Below, piece by piece: positions 50,034 through 59,010 of a stretch of DNA of 64,000 bases. The position numbers were made by a program, and so were the translations under genes. The stretch is from contig NZ_JAGIPG010000001.1 of NCBI RefSeq assembly GCF_017877055.1, positions 558,001 to 622,000 of the forward strand, given 5' to 3'. The notes under the pieces are model-generated. The model had not been told where the DNA came from, ran no database searches, and saw only the letters and a program-made list of their open reading frames with translations. This DNA comes from Neorhizobium galegae. GTDB taxonomy: Bacteria > Pseudomonadota > Alphaproteobacteria > Rhizobiales > Rhizobiaceae. Each line of letters opens with the position of its first letter. Position 1 is the stretch's first letter.

Positions 50034-51602
50034 ATGACTTCCACCGCAGATACCAGGATCTCCATCGCGCCGCGACACCGCCCGCCGGCGGCGTCGTCCT
50101 GGACGTTGACGATCGCGGTCGTGGTGGCTTTGCTGGCGCTCCTGCCGCTCGGCTTCGTGTTGTGGGCGACGGTCGTCACCGGCTGGGAGATGGCTTTTCA
50201 GCTGATCTTCCGTTCGCGGGTCGGCGAGCTGCTGGCCAATACCTTCCTGCTCGTCGTCCTCACTATCCCGATCTGCGCGGTGCTCGGCGTGGCACTAGCC
50301 TGGCTGACGGAACGCAGTGACCTGCCGGGCGCGCGGTTCTGGTCCTGGCTCTGCGTCACGCCGCTGGCCGTGCCCGCCTTCGTGCATTCCTATGCCTGGA
50401 TCGGGCTGTGGCCCGGCTTCAACGGGCTTGCCGCCGGCGTGGCGATCTCGGTCGTCGCTTATTTTCCCTTTCTCTACCTTCCCCTGTCCGCTGCCTTCCG
50501 GCTGCTCGACCCGGCGCTGGAGGACCAGGCGGCCTCGCTGGGACTGGCGCCCTTTGCCGTCTTCCGGCGCGTCGTGCTGCCGCAACTGCGGCTTGCCCTT
50601 TGCGGCGGCGCGCTGCTGATCGGCCTGCATCTGCTTGCCGAATACGGCCTCTTCGCGATGATCCGCTTCGACACGTTCACGACCGCCATTCTCGACCAGT
50701 TCCAGTCGACCTATAACGGTGTCGCCGCCTACATGCTGGCGCTGGTGCTGGTGCTCTGCTGTTTCGTGCTGCTTGGCCTCGAGGCTTCGCTGCGCGGCCA
50801 CAGCCGGTATGCGCGGCTCGGATCCGGCGTCGCCCGCCGGCCCAAGGTCGCCCGGCTCGGCAGGTGGAAATACGTCGCTCTCCTTCTGCCGGCTGCGACC
50901 GCCGCCTTTGCACTCGGCATTCCGGTGCTGACGCTCGGCCGCTGGCTGATCGCCGGGGGTGCTGGCGTGTGGCGGATCGACGAGGTCGGGCTGGCGCTGT
51001 GGCAGACGCTGATCATCTGCCTGATCGGCGGGATCGCGACGACCGCCGCCGCCGTGCCGATCGCCTGGCTTTCCGTGCGCCGGCCGACCCCCGCCAGCCG
51101 GTTCCTCGAAGGCTGCTATTATCTCGCAAGCTCGATGCCGGGCGTCGTCGTGGCGCTGGCGCTGGTGACGATCACCGTGCGGGCCATGCTGCCGCTCTAC
51201 CAGAGCGTTGCGACCATCGTGCTTGCCTATGTGGTGATGTTTTTGCCGCGTGCTCTGGTGAGCCTGCGCGCCAGCATCGCGCAGGTGCCGGTCGAGATCG
51301 AGCAGGCGGCGGCTAGCCTCGGCCGTTCGCCGGGCAATGCGCTGCTTGCGACAACCATCCGGCTTGCCGCACCGGGGGCGGCGGCAGGCGTCGCGCTCTC
51401 CTCCCTCGGTATCATGAATGAACTCACTGCCACCCAGATGCTGGCGCCGAACGGCACCCGCACGCTCGCCATGGCCTTCTGGGCGCTGACCGGCGAGATC
51501 GACTATGCGGGTGCGGCGCCCTATGCGGTGCTGATGGTCGCCTTCTCGCTGCCGCTCACCTTTCTTCTCCACCATCAATCGAAAAAGATCGCCGGGCGAT
51601 GA
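50034..51602 (+). CDS. Iron(III) ABC transporter permease
   Basis: The permease from ATG 50034 has 522 residues and is a duplicated FbpB-type protein with about twelve helices. Two EAA loops are visible: [20 protein letters not shown] near residue 155 and [19 protein letters not shown] near residue 425. Starts at 49983 and 50010 fall inside the intergenic hairpin and are less likely. The stop overlaps the ATPase start by four bases. Confidence 0.9.
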   Translation: MTSTADTRISIAPRHRPPAASSWTLTIAVVVALLALLPLGFVLWATVVTGWEMAFQLIFRSRVGELLANTFLLVVLTIPICAVLGVALAWLTERSDLPGARFWSWLCVTPLAVPAFVHSYAWIGLWPGFNGLAAGVAISVVAYFPFLYLPLSAAFRLLDPALEDQAASLGLAPFAVFRRVVLPQLRLALCGGALLIGLHLLAEYGLFAMIRFDTFTTAILDQFQSTYNGVAAYMLALVLVLCCFVLLGLEASLRGHSRYARLGSGVARRPKVARLGRWKYVALLLPAATAAFALGIPVLTLGRWLIAGGAGVWRIDEVGLALWQTLIICLIGGIATTAAAVPIAWLSVRRPTPASRFLEGCYYLASSMPGVVVALALVTITVRAMLPLYQSVATIVLAYVVMFLPRALVSLRASIAQVPVEIEQAAASLGRSPGNALLATTIRLAAPGAAAGVALSSLGIMNELTATQMLAPNGTRTLAMAFWALTGEIDYAGAAPYAVLMVAFSLPLTFLLHHQSKKIAGR

Positions 51603-52660
51603 CGTTTCTTACCCTGACCTCCCTGCGCAAACAGTATGGTTCCGTCGCAGCCCTCGACGGCATCGACCTGTCGGTGACGGCCGGCAGCCGCACGGCGATC
51701 GTCGGGCCTTCCGGCTGCGGCAAGACCACGCTTCTGCGCCTGGTTGCCGGCTTCGATGCGCCGGATGAGGGCCGTATCGTGTTCGCAGGCCAGCAGCTTG
51801 CCGACGCTCGCTCCCAGGTGCCGGCCCACAAGCGCGGCATCGGCATCGTGGCGCAGGACGGCTGCCTGTTTCCGCATCTGACGATCCGGCAGAATATCGG
51901 TTTCGGGCTGGAGGCGGAGGCCTCGGTGAAGAATGACCGCATCGCGCAGCTGATGGACATGGTCGGGCTCGACCCGGCCATGCTCGCCCGCAAGCCGGAT
52001 CAGCTCTCAGGCGGCCAGCAGCAGCGCGTAGCGCTTGCCAGGGCTCTGGCACGCAAGCCGAGGCTGATGCTGCTCGACGAGCCCTTCTCGGCGCTGGATA
52101 CCGGTCTCAGGGCCGCGACCCGCAAGGCTGTGACCGACGTGCTGACAGCGGCCGGCATCACCACGCTGTTGGTAACCCACGACCAGGGCGAGGCGCTTGC
52201 CTTCGCCGACCAGGTGGCGGTGATGCGGGCGGGGAAGTTCGCGCAGGTGGGGTCTCCGCGCGAGGTCTATTCGCGGCCGGTCGACGCGGCGACGGCAGCC
52301 TTCCTCGGCGAGGCGATCGTGCTGCCCGCCGATGTCGCGAACGGGCGGGCCGACAGCCCGCTCGGAGTCCTGCCGGTTGATGATATCGCCTATCGCGGCA
52401 AGGCGCAGATCATGCTGCGGCCGGAGCAGGTCACGGTGACGCGGAATGGGGTTCAGGGCGGCGGCGAGGGAGCCGTGGGAACGATCGCCGAAATCAATTT
52501 CTGCGGTCCGACCTCGGATGTCCGCATCACGCTCGGCGGCGATCCGCAGGGCTTCTCTTTCAGGCTCGACATTCCGAGCCGCGAGACGCTCGTCGCCGGC
52601 GACAGGGTGACGATCGGGGTGGCTGGAACGGCGCATCTCTTCCGGCAGCCCGGCTTCTGA
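51599..52660 (+). CDS. Iron(III) ABC transporter ATP-binding protein
   Basis: The 353-residue ATPase has an intact domain: Walker [18 protein letters not shown], signature [16 protein letters not shown], Walker [13 protein letters not shown] and switch VTHDQGEAL. The C-terminal 120 residues are a TOBE-type regulatory domain ([11 protein letters not shown]). It follows the permease with an ATGA overlap and completes the importer. The FbpC-like group uses this layout for ferric iron; other metal or organic substrates cannot be excluded. Confidence 0.92.
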   Translation: MTFLTLTSLRKQYGSVAALDGIDLSVTAGSRTAIVGPSGCGKTTLLRLVAGFDAPDEGRIVFAGQQLADARSQVPAHKRGIGIVAQDGCLFPHLTIRQNIGFGLEAEASVKNDRIAQLMDMVGLDPAMLARKPDQLSGGQQQRVALARALARKPRLMLLDEPFSALDTGLRAATRKAVTDVLTAAGITTLLVTHDQGEALAFADQVAVMRAGKFAQVGSPREVYSRPVDAATAAFLGEAIVLPADVANGRADSPLGVLPVDDIAYRGKAQIMLRPEQVTVTRNGVQGGGEGAVGTIAEINFCGPTSDVRITLGGDPQGFSFRLDIPSRETLVAGDRVTIGVAGTAHLFRQPGF

Positions 52661-52739
52661 CCGCAAGCTCCTGGGACCGTTGGGAACCCTGGAACATTTC
52701 TTCGCGTTATCCGACCATCAACGTGAAGGAAACAATTCC

Positions 52740-52913
52740 ATGCTGAAATGGGCTCTCATCTTCCTGGTCATCTCGCTGATTTCCGGTTTCCTCGGCTTCT
52801 CCGGAGTTTCCGCCGCGACGGCCTCGATCGCAAAGATTCTCTTCTTCATCTTCCTCGTCATCTTTCTGGTTTTCGTGGTGCTTGCGCTTGCGGCCGGCAA
52901 CGCAATTCTCTGA
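52740..52913 (+). CDS. DUF1328 small membrane protein
   Basis: The 57-residue protein begins [20 protein letters not shown] and continues [20 protein letters not shown], two helices as in the DUF1328/YtjA family. The ATG at 52740 follows GAAGGAAAC; an upstream in-frame start at 52680 is rejected. It lies 79 bp after the iron ATPase gene. Family function is unknown, though such proteins are often stress-induced. Confidence 0.88.
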   Translation: MLKWALIFLVISLISGFLGFSGVSAATASIAKILFFIFLVIFLVFVVLALAAGNAIL

Positions 52914-52974
52914 TTCCACCGGCTACTTTCCGGCTTGAAGCACCAGGAGCCGGTCGAGACAGTTCGCTTGAAAC

Positions 52975-53004
52975 AAAAAAGCCCCGCCGAAGGTCTGGCG
53001 GGGC
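52975..53004 (-). terminator. Terminator of the small zinc-ribbon-like gene
   Basis: GCCCCGCC (52981-52988) pairs perfectly with GGCGGGGC (52997-53004); on the minus strand six T residues follow the stem. It lies 150 bp past the minus-strand stop at 53154 and may also reduce read-through from the plus strand. Confidence 0.8.
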
Positions 53005-53153
53005 AAATTGGGGAAAATCCGCATCAATGACGCGGTGGGTCGCATTTGGCATATTCCATGTCGTGTTGCGAGGCGGGTTCCGGCCGATTCGGTACGCTCC
53101 CGCGAAAAAAGACACCGATCTCGAACAGCAGGAACCTATGCCGGCGCGAACCG

Positions 53154-53393
53154 TCAGGGGCGCGACGGATGTTTCTGGGCGAACACGAGCAGCTTCCAGA
53201 TTACCGGTCCAAGGACCGTATGCTCGTGGTGGATGTGTGGGATGGCCGCGTCCTTGTGCACGACGATCTCGTCGCCGCAGGTCCTGCACCGGTAGATGCC
53301 GGCGTTCGGCACCTTCTGCCCCGGCATCCAATCCTTCTCGAAGGCCGGTGCTTTCGTCTGCACGAGATGCTCCGAATTCTTGAACTGCGCCAT
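53154..53393 (-). CDS. Small protein with CxxC and His cluster (zinc-ribbon-like)
   Basis: The 79-residue product has PGQKVPNAGIYRCRTCGDEI, a single CxxC, followed by VVHKDAAIPHIHHEHTVLG, a His-rich loop, so one metal site (two Cys, two or more His) is plausible. ATG 53393 is preceded by a very strong AAGGAGGTGT site. The PGQK-PN-GIY phrase recalls YjzC-like small proteins, but I do not recognise a named family. It lies alone upstream of a terminator. Confidence 0.75.
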   Translation of the reverse strand: MAQFKNSEHLVQTKAPAFEKDWMPGQKVPNAGIYRCRTCGDEIVVHKDAAIPHIHHEHTVLGPVIWKLLVFAQKHPSRP

Positions 53394-53563
53394 CTACACC
53401 TCCTTGATGTCGTAACACCATAACAGGCGCAGATGACCAAATCGCCAGCAAGGCTGGTGAAGAATTTCGGGCGCAAATGCGCCGTTTTGGAACGGATATG
53501 TTAAGGGAAGGATCAGAAACGAAGAAATCCGCCGAAGCGGATTTCTCAACGTTTTGAACTGGA

Positions 53564-53638
<75 letters not shown>

Positions 53639-53755
53639 ATCCGTGGCGGCGCATAGACCATAGACTGGTCGGGCCGTCAACAGGTTTTTGCCATGAAATG
53701 CGAAGGTTTTTTGAAGGCCTTGCAGATCAGGGCTTTCGGGGCCGGGTTTCCGGTT

Positions 53756-54118
53756 TCAGGCCGCCAGGAGCTTGTTCACTTCGTCCACCAGATCGCGCAG
53801 GTGGAAGGGCTTCGACAGCACCTTGGCGTCCTTCGGGGCCTTGGAATCGGAATTCAGCGCGACGGCGGCAAAGCCGGTGATGAACATCACCTTGAGGTCC
53901 GGGTCGAGTTCGGTCGCCCGGCGGGCGAGCTCAATCCCGTCCATTTCCGGCATGACGATGTCGGTCAGGAGCAGCGAGAAGGGCTCTTCGCGCAGGCGGT
54001 CATAGGCGCTCGCGCCGTTGTCGAAGGACGCAACCTTGTAGCCCGCCTTTTCAAGCGCCTTCACCAGGAAACGACGCATGTCGTTATCGTCTTCGGCGAG
54101 AAGGATTTTCTGAATCAT
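53756..54118 (-). CDS. cpdR: CpdR-like single-domain response regulator
   Basis: The 120-residue protein is a lone receiver domain with no output domain. It has the acidic pair AEDDND (residues 8-13), phospho-acceptor Asp53 in LLLTDIVMPEMDGIEL, Thr in MFITGF and Lys in VLSKPFHLRDL. This size and sequence fit CpdR, the adaptor that, when unphosphorylated, primes ClpXP proteolysis of cell-cycle proteins such as CtrA in alphaproteobacteria. The start ATG 54118 is set by the family; the frame extends to 54379. The gene is divergent from the formylglutamate amidohydrolase gene, an arrangement known in rhizobia. Confidence 0.9.
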   Translation of the reverse strand: MIQKILLAEDDNDMRRFLVKALEKAGYKVASFDNGASAYDRLREEPFSLLLTDIVMPEMDGIELARRATELDPDLKVMFITGFAAVALNSDSKAPKDAKVLSKPFHLRDLVDEVNKLLAA

Positions 54119-54162
54119 CTCCAGGACCGTTATCCAATGCAAATTTTTAGAGTTGTCGGTAT

Positions 54163-54213
54163 CTCTTACACTGCCAACGCGCGGTAAACATCCGTTTAAT
54201 GGGGGTGTAAGAG
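54163..54213. promoter_or_regulatory. cpdR/hutG-like divergent promoter region with inverted repeat and CtrA-like box
   Basis: CTCTTACAC (54163-54171) and GTGTAAGAG (54205-54213) are perfect inverted repeats 33 bp apart. Between them, on the minus strand, TTAA-N7-TTTAC (54184-54199) differs from the CtrA consensus by one base. This fits cell-cycle control of cpdR but is motif evidence only. Confidence 0.5.
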
Positions 54214-54302
54214 GATTTGGTAGGGTATAGATAGTATGGACTTCGCCTCGGGCAACTGGCAACATGAGTTCCTGAACAAGTTCGTGACATGGTAAAGGCA
54301 GG

Positions 54303-55187
54303 ATGGATTGCAACGCGGGTGATTTTGAACATTTCGAAGTGAGGGAGCCCGCCACGCAGACTATCCCCTTCGTCTTCAATTCGCCTCACAGCGGCAGCTT
54401 CTACCCGCCTGAATTTCTCGCCGAGAGCGGCCTCGATTCGCTCTCCATCCGCCGCTCCGCAGACCATTATGTCGACGAGCTTTTCGCCGATGCGCCGGAG
54501 CTTGGCGCACCGCTGCTTCTCGCCCATTTCCCGCGCGCCTATCTCGATGTCAACCGCGAGCCCTACGAGCTCGATCCTCGCATGTTCGACGGGCCTTTGC
54601 CGCCTTTCGTCAATATCGGCTCCATGCGGGTCGCAGGCGGGCTCGGCACGATCCCCAGGATCGTTGCGGAAAACATGGAAATCTACCGCCGCCGGCTGCC
54701 GGTCGACGAGGCGATGTCGCGCATCGAAACGATCTACAAGCCTTATCACGCCTGCCTTCGCAAGCTGATCGCCCGCACCCATGCACGCTTCGGGCTCGCC
54801 ATCCTGATCGACTGCCATTCAATGCCGGGCAATATCCGGCTGTCCGGTTCGGACGTGCGGCCCGACTTCATCATCGGTGACCGCTACGGCACCAGCGCAT
54901 CCGCCGAGCTTTCGCGGGCCGCGATGCAGTTCCTCGAGGGCATGGGTTTTTCCGCCGTGCGCAACAAGCCCTATGCCGGCGGCTTCATTACCGAGCACTA
55001 CGGGCGGCCGGTGCGCGGCCTGCATGCCCTGCAGATCGAGATCAACCGGGCGCTTTACGTGGACGAGATGACGCTTGCCAGGCGGCCGGAGTTCCCGGTG
55101 GTCGCGGCCGCCCTTTCCACCTTCATGCGGCAGATGGCGGACTTCGTCGTCGACTTTTCCGGCGACAGCGCGCTCGCCGCCGAATAA
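54303..55187 (+). CDS. N-formylglutamate amidohydrolase family protein
   Basis: The 294-residue protein matches the family by FNSPHSGSFYPPEFL, FPRAYLDVNREPYELDPRMF, IDCHSMPGNI and ITEHYGRPVRGLHALQIEIN. The family hydrolyses N-formyl-L-glutamate in histidine degradation (HutG type) or acts on related N-formyl/N-acyl amino acids. No hut genes are nearby, so the physiological substrate is open. ATG 54303 follows GGCAGG. Confidence 0.9.
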   Translation: MDCNAGDFEHFEVREPATQTIPFVFNSPHSGSFYPPEFLAESGLDSLSIRRSADHYVDELFADAPELGAPLLLAHFPRAYLDVNREPYELDPRMFDGPLPPFVNIGSMRVAGGLGTIPRIVAENMEIYRRRLPVDEAMSRIETIYKPYHACLRKLIARTHARFGLAILIDCHSMPGNIRLSGSDVRPDFIIGDRYGTSASAELSRAAMQFLEGMGFSAVRNKPYAGGFITEHYGRPVRGLHALQIEINRALYVDEMTLARRPEFPVVAAALSTFMRQMADFVVDFSGDSALAAE

Positions 55188-55243
55188 GATACCTCTGAGC
55201 GATTTAATTATGCGGGTAGGCTTTTTAACAGCCTTAATGGTGC

Positions 55244-56263
55244 ATGGCTAACAAAGTTATTTATCATATTGCCGTTGGGTTTCGAGGCTCGATTGACGTT
55301 GGATCGTACAACGTTGCGAGAACAGTAGTGAATGTCTTGTATCCCGACGCATTTATGTTCGGTTTTCCGCCTTTCCTCGATCGGATTGATATGCCGCGAA
55401 CCAGCACGCTATTTACCGTGACTTGGGATGATCAAAAGGGCAAAACTCAAGCGCAGTTTGAGGGGCACGTCGAGCGGCAACTCCCCTTACTCAAAGCACT
55501 CAAATCTATAAATCAATTAATGGATGCATATAAGCTGGTCCGCCTTGGGCATGCCGAGGGGCTACATCTTAGGCGAATAGGTACAGGCGATACCCTGTTT
55601 CACACGTGCTTTATAGAGGGTACGTTCAAACCTTTTGACGTCAATCGGCGGATGCCCGGCGGTGAATCTCCAGTCGATCGCCTTGAAACCCAAAAGCTAG
55701 CGAACCCTCATATAGAAGGGAATACTGTACCAATTGCGCGCCGCTATCTGAATTGTTTTGAACTGTTTGAACACGGATACTACTCCGAAGCTATCATAAT
55801 CGCCCATGGTATCTTGGATGATCTTTCGCAAGGGATTGTTGAAGACGCGCTCGAAGAGAAAGGTGTATCTGTCGGCGAGGATGGTCGCGATCTTATACTG
55901 AGAGGTATTACCGGAGGTCGGCTTAAGACATTTCTCGGGCCATTATTGAGAGTCCTCCATGGAAAAGAATTAAAGGACATTTGGTTTGCGGGTCCCGATG
56001 CCTTGGGCTTTCTGAACAAGAAGCGGAACGCGATCGCACATAATGGCTTTTTGGCTACCCGGGCTGAAGCCGCTTTTGCAATATTCGCCTCTATTAAAAT
56101 TGTTGCTGCCCTTCATCACGCAGGAATACTGCAGGCGGAGTTTCCGCGCGGGATGTTTCGAACGGCGCGGAATATGGCCGCATGGTCGATACCGGATCGC
56201 CCAGAATGGGTCTCTAGGCCGGGGGAGGAAGATCAAGATCCATTTGATCCAACTTACGTTTGA
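55244..56263 (+). CDS. Unrecognised AT-richer protein with a HEPN-type RNxxxH motif
   Basis: I do not recognise the family. The 339-residue product has a predicted mixed N-terminal region (about 1-160) and a helical C-terminal half with RRYLNCFELFEHGYYSEAII, a long alpha segment and KKRNAIAHNG (R261-H266), the Rx4H motif of HEPN nuclease or nucleotide-binding domains. Codons such as ATA, TTA, AAT, AGG and CGA are frequent, unlike all neighbours, so recent transfer is likely. It has a weak ribosome site, no partner nucleotidyltransferase and no mobile element beside it, and it ends next to a small-RNA gene on the other strand. A defence or RNA-cleaving role is only a hypothesis. Confidence 0.65.
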   Translation: MANKVIYHIAVGFRGSIDVGSYNVARTVVNVLYPDAFMFGFPPFLDRIDMPRTSTLFTVTWDDQKGKTQAQFEGHVERQLPLLKALKSINQLMDAYKLVRLGHAEGLHLRRIGTGDTLFHTCFIEGTFKPFDVNRRMPGGESPVDRLETQKLANPHIEGNTVPIARRYLNCFELFEHGYYSEAIIIAHGILDDLSQGIVEDALEEKGVSVGEDGRDLILRGITGGRLKTFLGPLLRVLHGKELKDIWFAGPDALGFLNKKRNAIAHNGFLATRAEAAFAIFASIKIVAALHHAGILQAEFPRGMFRTARNMAAWSIPDRPEWVSRPGEEDQDPFDPTYV

Positions 56264-56305
56264 GATCTGGATATCTGAGAGCCGCGCGCCAGCTTGGTCG
56301 CGGGC

Positions 56306-56382
56306 AAAAAAAACCGCGCTTGTGGGCGCGGCTAAGTCTAGGGAGGAAACACCCAAGGAGGGTATTTACAGTCAAAGACTGT
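56306..56382 (-). ncRNA. mmgR: MmgR/suhB (alpha-r8) family small RNA
   Basis: On the minus strand a 77-nt transcript would run from about 56382 to a terminator at 56306. It shows a 5' hairpin CAGTC-TTT-GACTG, a second hairpin ACCC-TCCTT-GGGT with an anti-Shine-Dalgarno loop, a single-stranded TTTCCTCCC and the terminator stem CCGCGC/GCGCGG followed by eight T residues. From memory this matches the alphaproteobacterial suhB/MmgR family, which lies near suhB-like genes and in Sinorhizobium affects polyhydroxybutyrate storage. The next plus gene is indeed an inositol-monophosphatase-type protein. Confidence 0.8.
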
Positions 56383-56388
56383 GCATTG

Positions 56389-56417
56389 AAGCTACGAGTG
56401 CGGTGCACAAATGTCAA
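56389..56417 (-). promoter_or_regulatory. Promoter of the MmgR-like small RNA
   Basis: On the minus strand TTGACA (56412-56417) and TAGCTT (56389-56394) are separated by 17 bp. The -35 is a perfect consensus and the expected start lies 6-8 bp downstream, at the base of the first hairpin. Confidence 0.8.
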
Positions 56418-56584
56418 GCATGTTTTTTGGCTGATTAAATATGCGCCATTTTTGGGCGGTTTGATGAGTTTTTCGGCGCCGGGTCGCTTGTTTTTGGATT
56501 TTCTGCGCGTGGTCACGCGAATCCGGTTTTCAGTTTCGGGCGAGTATCCTAGAAGAGATCACCTCTTCCTCAGCGGATTTCTCC

Positions 56585-57361
56585 ATGCTCCCCGATCGCG
56601 ATTTCTTCGATGCGCTTGCCGCCGCCGCCAAGGCCGAGACCCTGCCGCGCTTCCGCACAGGACTTTCCGTGGTCAACAAGGAGCAGGGCGGCTTCGATCC
56701 GGTGACCGAAGGCGACCGCGCTGCGGAGACGGCGATTCGGGCGCTGATCGCCGAACGTTTTCCGGAACACGGCATTCTCGGCGAGGAGCATGAGAATATC
56801 GGCCTCGATCGCGAGCATATCTGGGTGATCGATCCGATCGACGGCACGCGTGCCTTCATTTCCGGCCTACCGGTCTGGGGCACGCTGATCGGGTTCCAGT
56901 CGAACGGCCGCGCCGCGATGGGCCTGATGGACCAGCCTTTTATCGGCGAGCGTTATTTCGCCGACGGCACTCGCGCCTGGTATTCCGGCCCGGATGGCGA
57001 ACGGCAGATTTCGGTGCGTGACTGCGGCAGCCTTGCCGACGCTACCCTGTTCACCACCTCGCCGCATATCTTCGGCGGCGACGATCTGGCGAAATATCGT
57101 TCGGTCGAAGAGAAGGTGCGGCTGTTCCGATACGGGTGCGATTGCTATGCCTATGTGCTGCTCGCATCCGGTCATGTGGATCTCGTCGTGGAGAACAATC
57201 TGAAGCCCTACGATGTCGGCGCACTGATCCCGATCATCGAGCAGGCGGGTGGGATCATCACCACCTGGGACGGCGGACGCCCGGAAAACGGCGGCAATAT
57301 CCTGGCGGCCGGCAGCAAGGCCGTGCATGCGGAAGCGATGAAGCTGCTTTCCGGCCAATAG
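56585..57361 (+). CDS. hisN: Histidinol-phosphatase-type inositol monophosphatase family protein
   Basis: The 258-residue enzyme has the metal-binding motifs of the family: GFDPVTEGDRAAE, GEEHENIG (Glu ligands), VIDPIDGTRAFISGLP (residues 79-94) and the C-terminal KPYDVGALIPIIEQAGG. The WxGNG-like C-terminal variation and overall similarity favour HisN-type histidinol-phosphatase over SuhB, but the two are close. It begins 320 bp after the HEPN-motif gene; the sRNA lies in the gap on the other strand. Confidence 0.85.
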   Translation: MLPDRDFFDALAAAAKAETLPRFRTGLSVVNKEQGGFDPVTEGDRAAETAIRALIAERFPEHGILGEEHENIGLDREHIWVIDPIDGTRAFISGLPVWGTLIGFQSNGRAAMGLMDQPFIGERYFADGTRAWYSGPDGERQISVRDCGSLADATLFTTSPHIFGGDDLAKYRSVEEKVRLFRYGCDCYAYVLLASGHVDLVVENNLKPYDVGALIPIIEQAGGIITTWDGGRPENGGNILAAGSKAVHAEAMKLLSGQ

Positions 57362-57382
57362 GTAAGCCGGCCGACCTGTAGG

Positions 57383-58372
57383 TCATGCCGCGGTTTCGGA
57401 AAGCCCGAAGCCGCCATCCTGGCCGGGCATGAAGGCCTCGATGGCCGCCAGCCCCTGGGCGCGGTAGATATCCCTATCGTGGAAAAGCTCGTGGCGCGCG
57501 CCGTTGATGGTGATGAGCTGGCCGGCGCGGAAATTGCGCGACAGCTCCTCCTGCGCCGCATAGGGGACGATGGCGTCGAGAACTGGAGCGAGGATCAGGG
57601 TCGGGATGGTAATCCTGGTCAGGTGCGACTGGGAGGACACCCGGCGCGCGGCCTTGAACGTCTCGTGCAGCCAGCGGGCCGTCGGCGGGCCGATCGTCAG
57701 CTCCGGATGGGCGGCGCCGATCCCAATGTTGCGGGCAAAACGCTTCGGGTCCGAGGTCAGCGGATTGCCTTCGAAGGCGCGGTTGCTGCGGTCGCTGCCC
57801 ATCGAGACGCCGCCGAAGCCGGTCCAGCTTGCCAGTCCGGCCAGCGAGCGGATCAGTGCCTCCGGCACGCCCTGGCCCGAAAGCGCGATATAGGGGGCAG
57901 CGAGTGCCATCCGGTTGATGCGGTTCGACAGCCGCGGGGCAGCCGAGAGCGCGATCAGGGCGCCGGTCGAGTGGGCGACCAGGAAGAAGGGCAGGCGGGC
58001 ATCCGGCAGGACGATATGTTCGAGGAAGATCTCGAGATCCCGCTCGTAATCGGAAAAGCGTCGGACATGGCCCTTGCGCGGATTTTTCGTCAATCGCTGC
58101 GAGCCGCCCTGGCCGCGCAGGTCGAATGTCGCGACCCAGAGGCCCATGGCGTTGAGGTCCCGGATCGTCTCGAAATATTTCTCGATGGACTCATTGCGGC
58201 CCTGCATCAGCACGATGGTGCCGATCGCCGGCGACATCCCGGAGCGGAACAGGCCGTAGCGTAACCGGGTGCCGCGATGGCCGGTGAAATAGCCGGCCGT
58301 GTAATTGGCCGGCGCCGGATTGTCGGGCGTCGGGTGGAGAATGTCGTCGATGGAATCTGCCGCTTCGCTCAT
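57383..58372 (-). CDS. Lysophospholipase/monoacylglycerol-lipase-like hydrolase
   Basis: From ATG 58372 the product has 329 residues. It has the PldB/MGL-type signatures IVLMQGRNESIEKYF, ATFDLRGQGGSQRL, LVAHSTGALIALS (nucleophile Ser), APVLDAIVPYAAQ (acid) and INGARHELFHDRD (base). The frame stays open to 58615 with low-quality sequence, which I reject. The gene faces the hisN-like gene convergently. The exact lipid substrate is unknown. Confidence 0.88.
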   Translation of the reverse strand: MSEAADSIDDILHPTPDNPAPANYTAGYFTGHRGTRLRYGLFRSGMSPAIGTIVLMQGRNESIEKYFETIRDLNAMGLWVATFDLRGQGGSQRLTKNPRKGHVRRFSDYERDLEIFLEHIVLPDARLPFFLVAHSTGALIALSAAPRLSNRINRMALAAPYIALSGQGVPEALIRSLAGLASWTGFGGVSMGSDRSNRAFEGNPLTSDPKRFARNIGIGAAHPELTIGPPTARWLHETFKAARRVSSQSHLTRITIPTLILAPVLDAIVPYAAQEELSRNFRAGQLITINGARHELFHDRDIYRAQGLAAIEAFMPGQDGGFGLSETAA

Positions 58373-58440
58373 GCCGGCAGGGTCAGCCAGCGGCGGCGGG
58401 ACGTCAAGGGAAAAGCGCGGCGGGCGCCAGCCGGTGGCGT

Positions 58441-58469
58441 GCCCTCCGATGTCGAAGACATCGGAGGGC
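58441..58469. promoter_or_regulatory. Perfect 13-bp hairpin/inverted repeat between divergent genes
   Basis: GCCCTCCGATGTC and GACATCGGAGGGC are perfect complements around the triloop GAA. No T-run follows in either direction. It lies in the 230-bp divergent gap, 68 bp before the lysophospholipase start, so an operator or leader structure is possible. Confidence 0.6.
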
Positions 58470-58602
58470 TTGCACGCTGCCGGTCTAACATGTGTATTCA
58501 ACCGCATTTGAAGATTTCTGGATGTCCGTCGGCCCGCCGGAGCACGGGAGTGTGCGAGGAAGATGGTTGGCGTCAGTCGAGGTATAAGGAGGGAGACAAG
58601 CC

Positions 58603-58986
58603 ATGTATTACGCAATCCTTGCCTATCACGAGGAGGGAGTGGTCCAGTCCTGGACCGAGGAGGAGGATCAGGCGCTGATGACCGAGCTGCTGGAGGTCAA
58701 TGACCGTCTGGTTGCGCAGAAGTCCCTGGGACCTGCCGCTCGACTCGGGCCGACGGAACAGGCCGTGACATTGCGGGGCAAAGGCGAGGGGATGGTCATC
58801 GACGGTCCGTTTGCCGAAACCAAGGAGCAGCTGCTCGGCCTCTACCTCGTGGATTTTCCGACGATCGATGGAGCCATTGCGGCGGCACGAGATCTGCGCC
58901 GTGCCAATCCGACGGCGGTCTACGAAATCAGGCCGATCCTGCTCTATCTGCCGGGCGCGCCGCTGGAGACGCGGGCCGAGGACTAG
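58603..58986 (+). CDS. YciI/DGPF-type small protein
   Basis: The 127-residue protein matches the YCII-related (DGPF) family: MYYAILAYHEEGVVQSWTEE at the start and VIDGPFAETKEQLLGLYLVD, containing the DGPF motif, near residue 67. Such ferredoxin-like-fold proteins are often beside ECF sigma factors, but none is seen here. The reaction is unknown. A hairpin follows the stop by 25 bp. Confidence 0.9.
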   Translation: MYYAILAYHEEGVVQSWTEEEDQALMTELLEVNDRLVAQKSLGPAARLGPTEQAVTLRGKGEGMVIDGPFAETKEQLLGLYLVDFPTIDGAIAAARDLRRANPTAVYEIRPILLYLPGAPLETRAED

Positions 58987-59010
58987 GGGATTTTTCAGGA
59001 GGAAAAAGAA

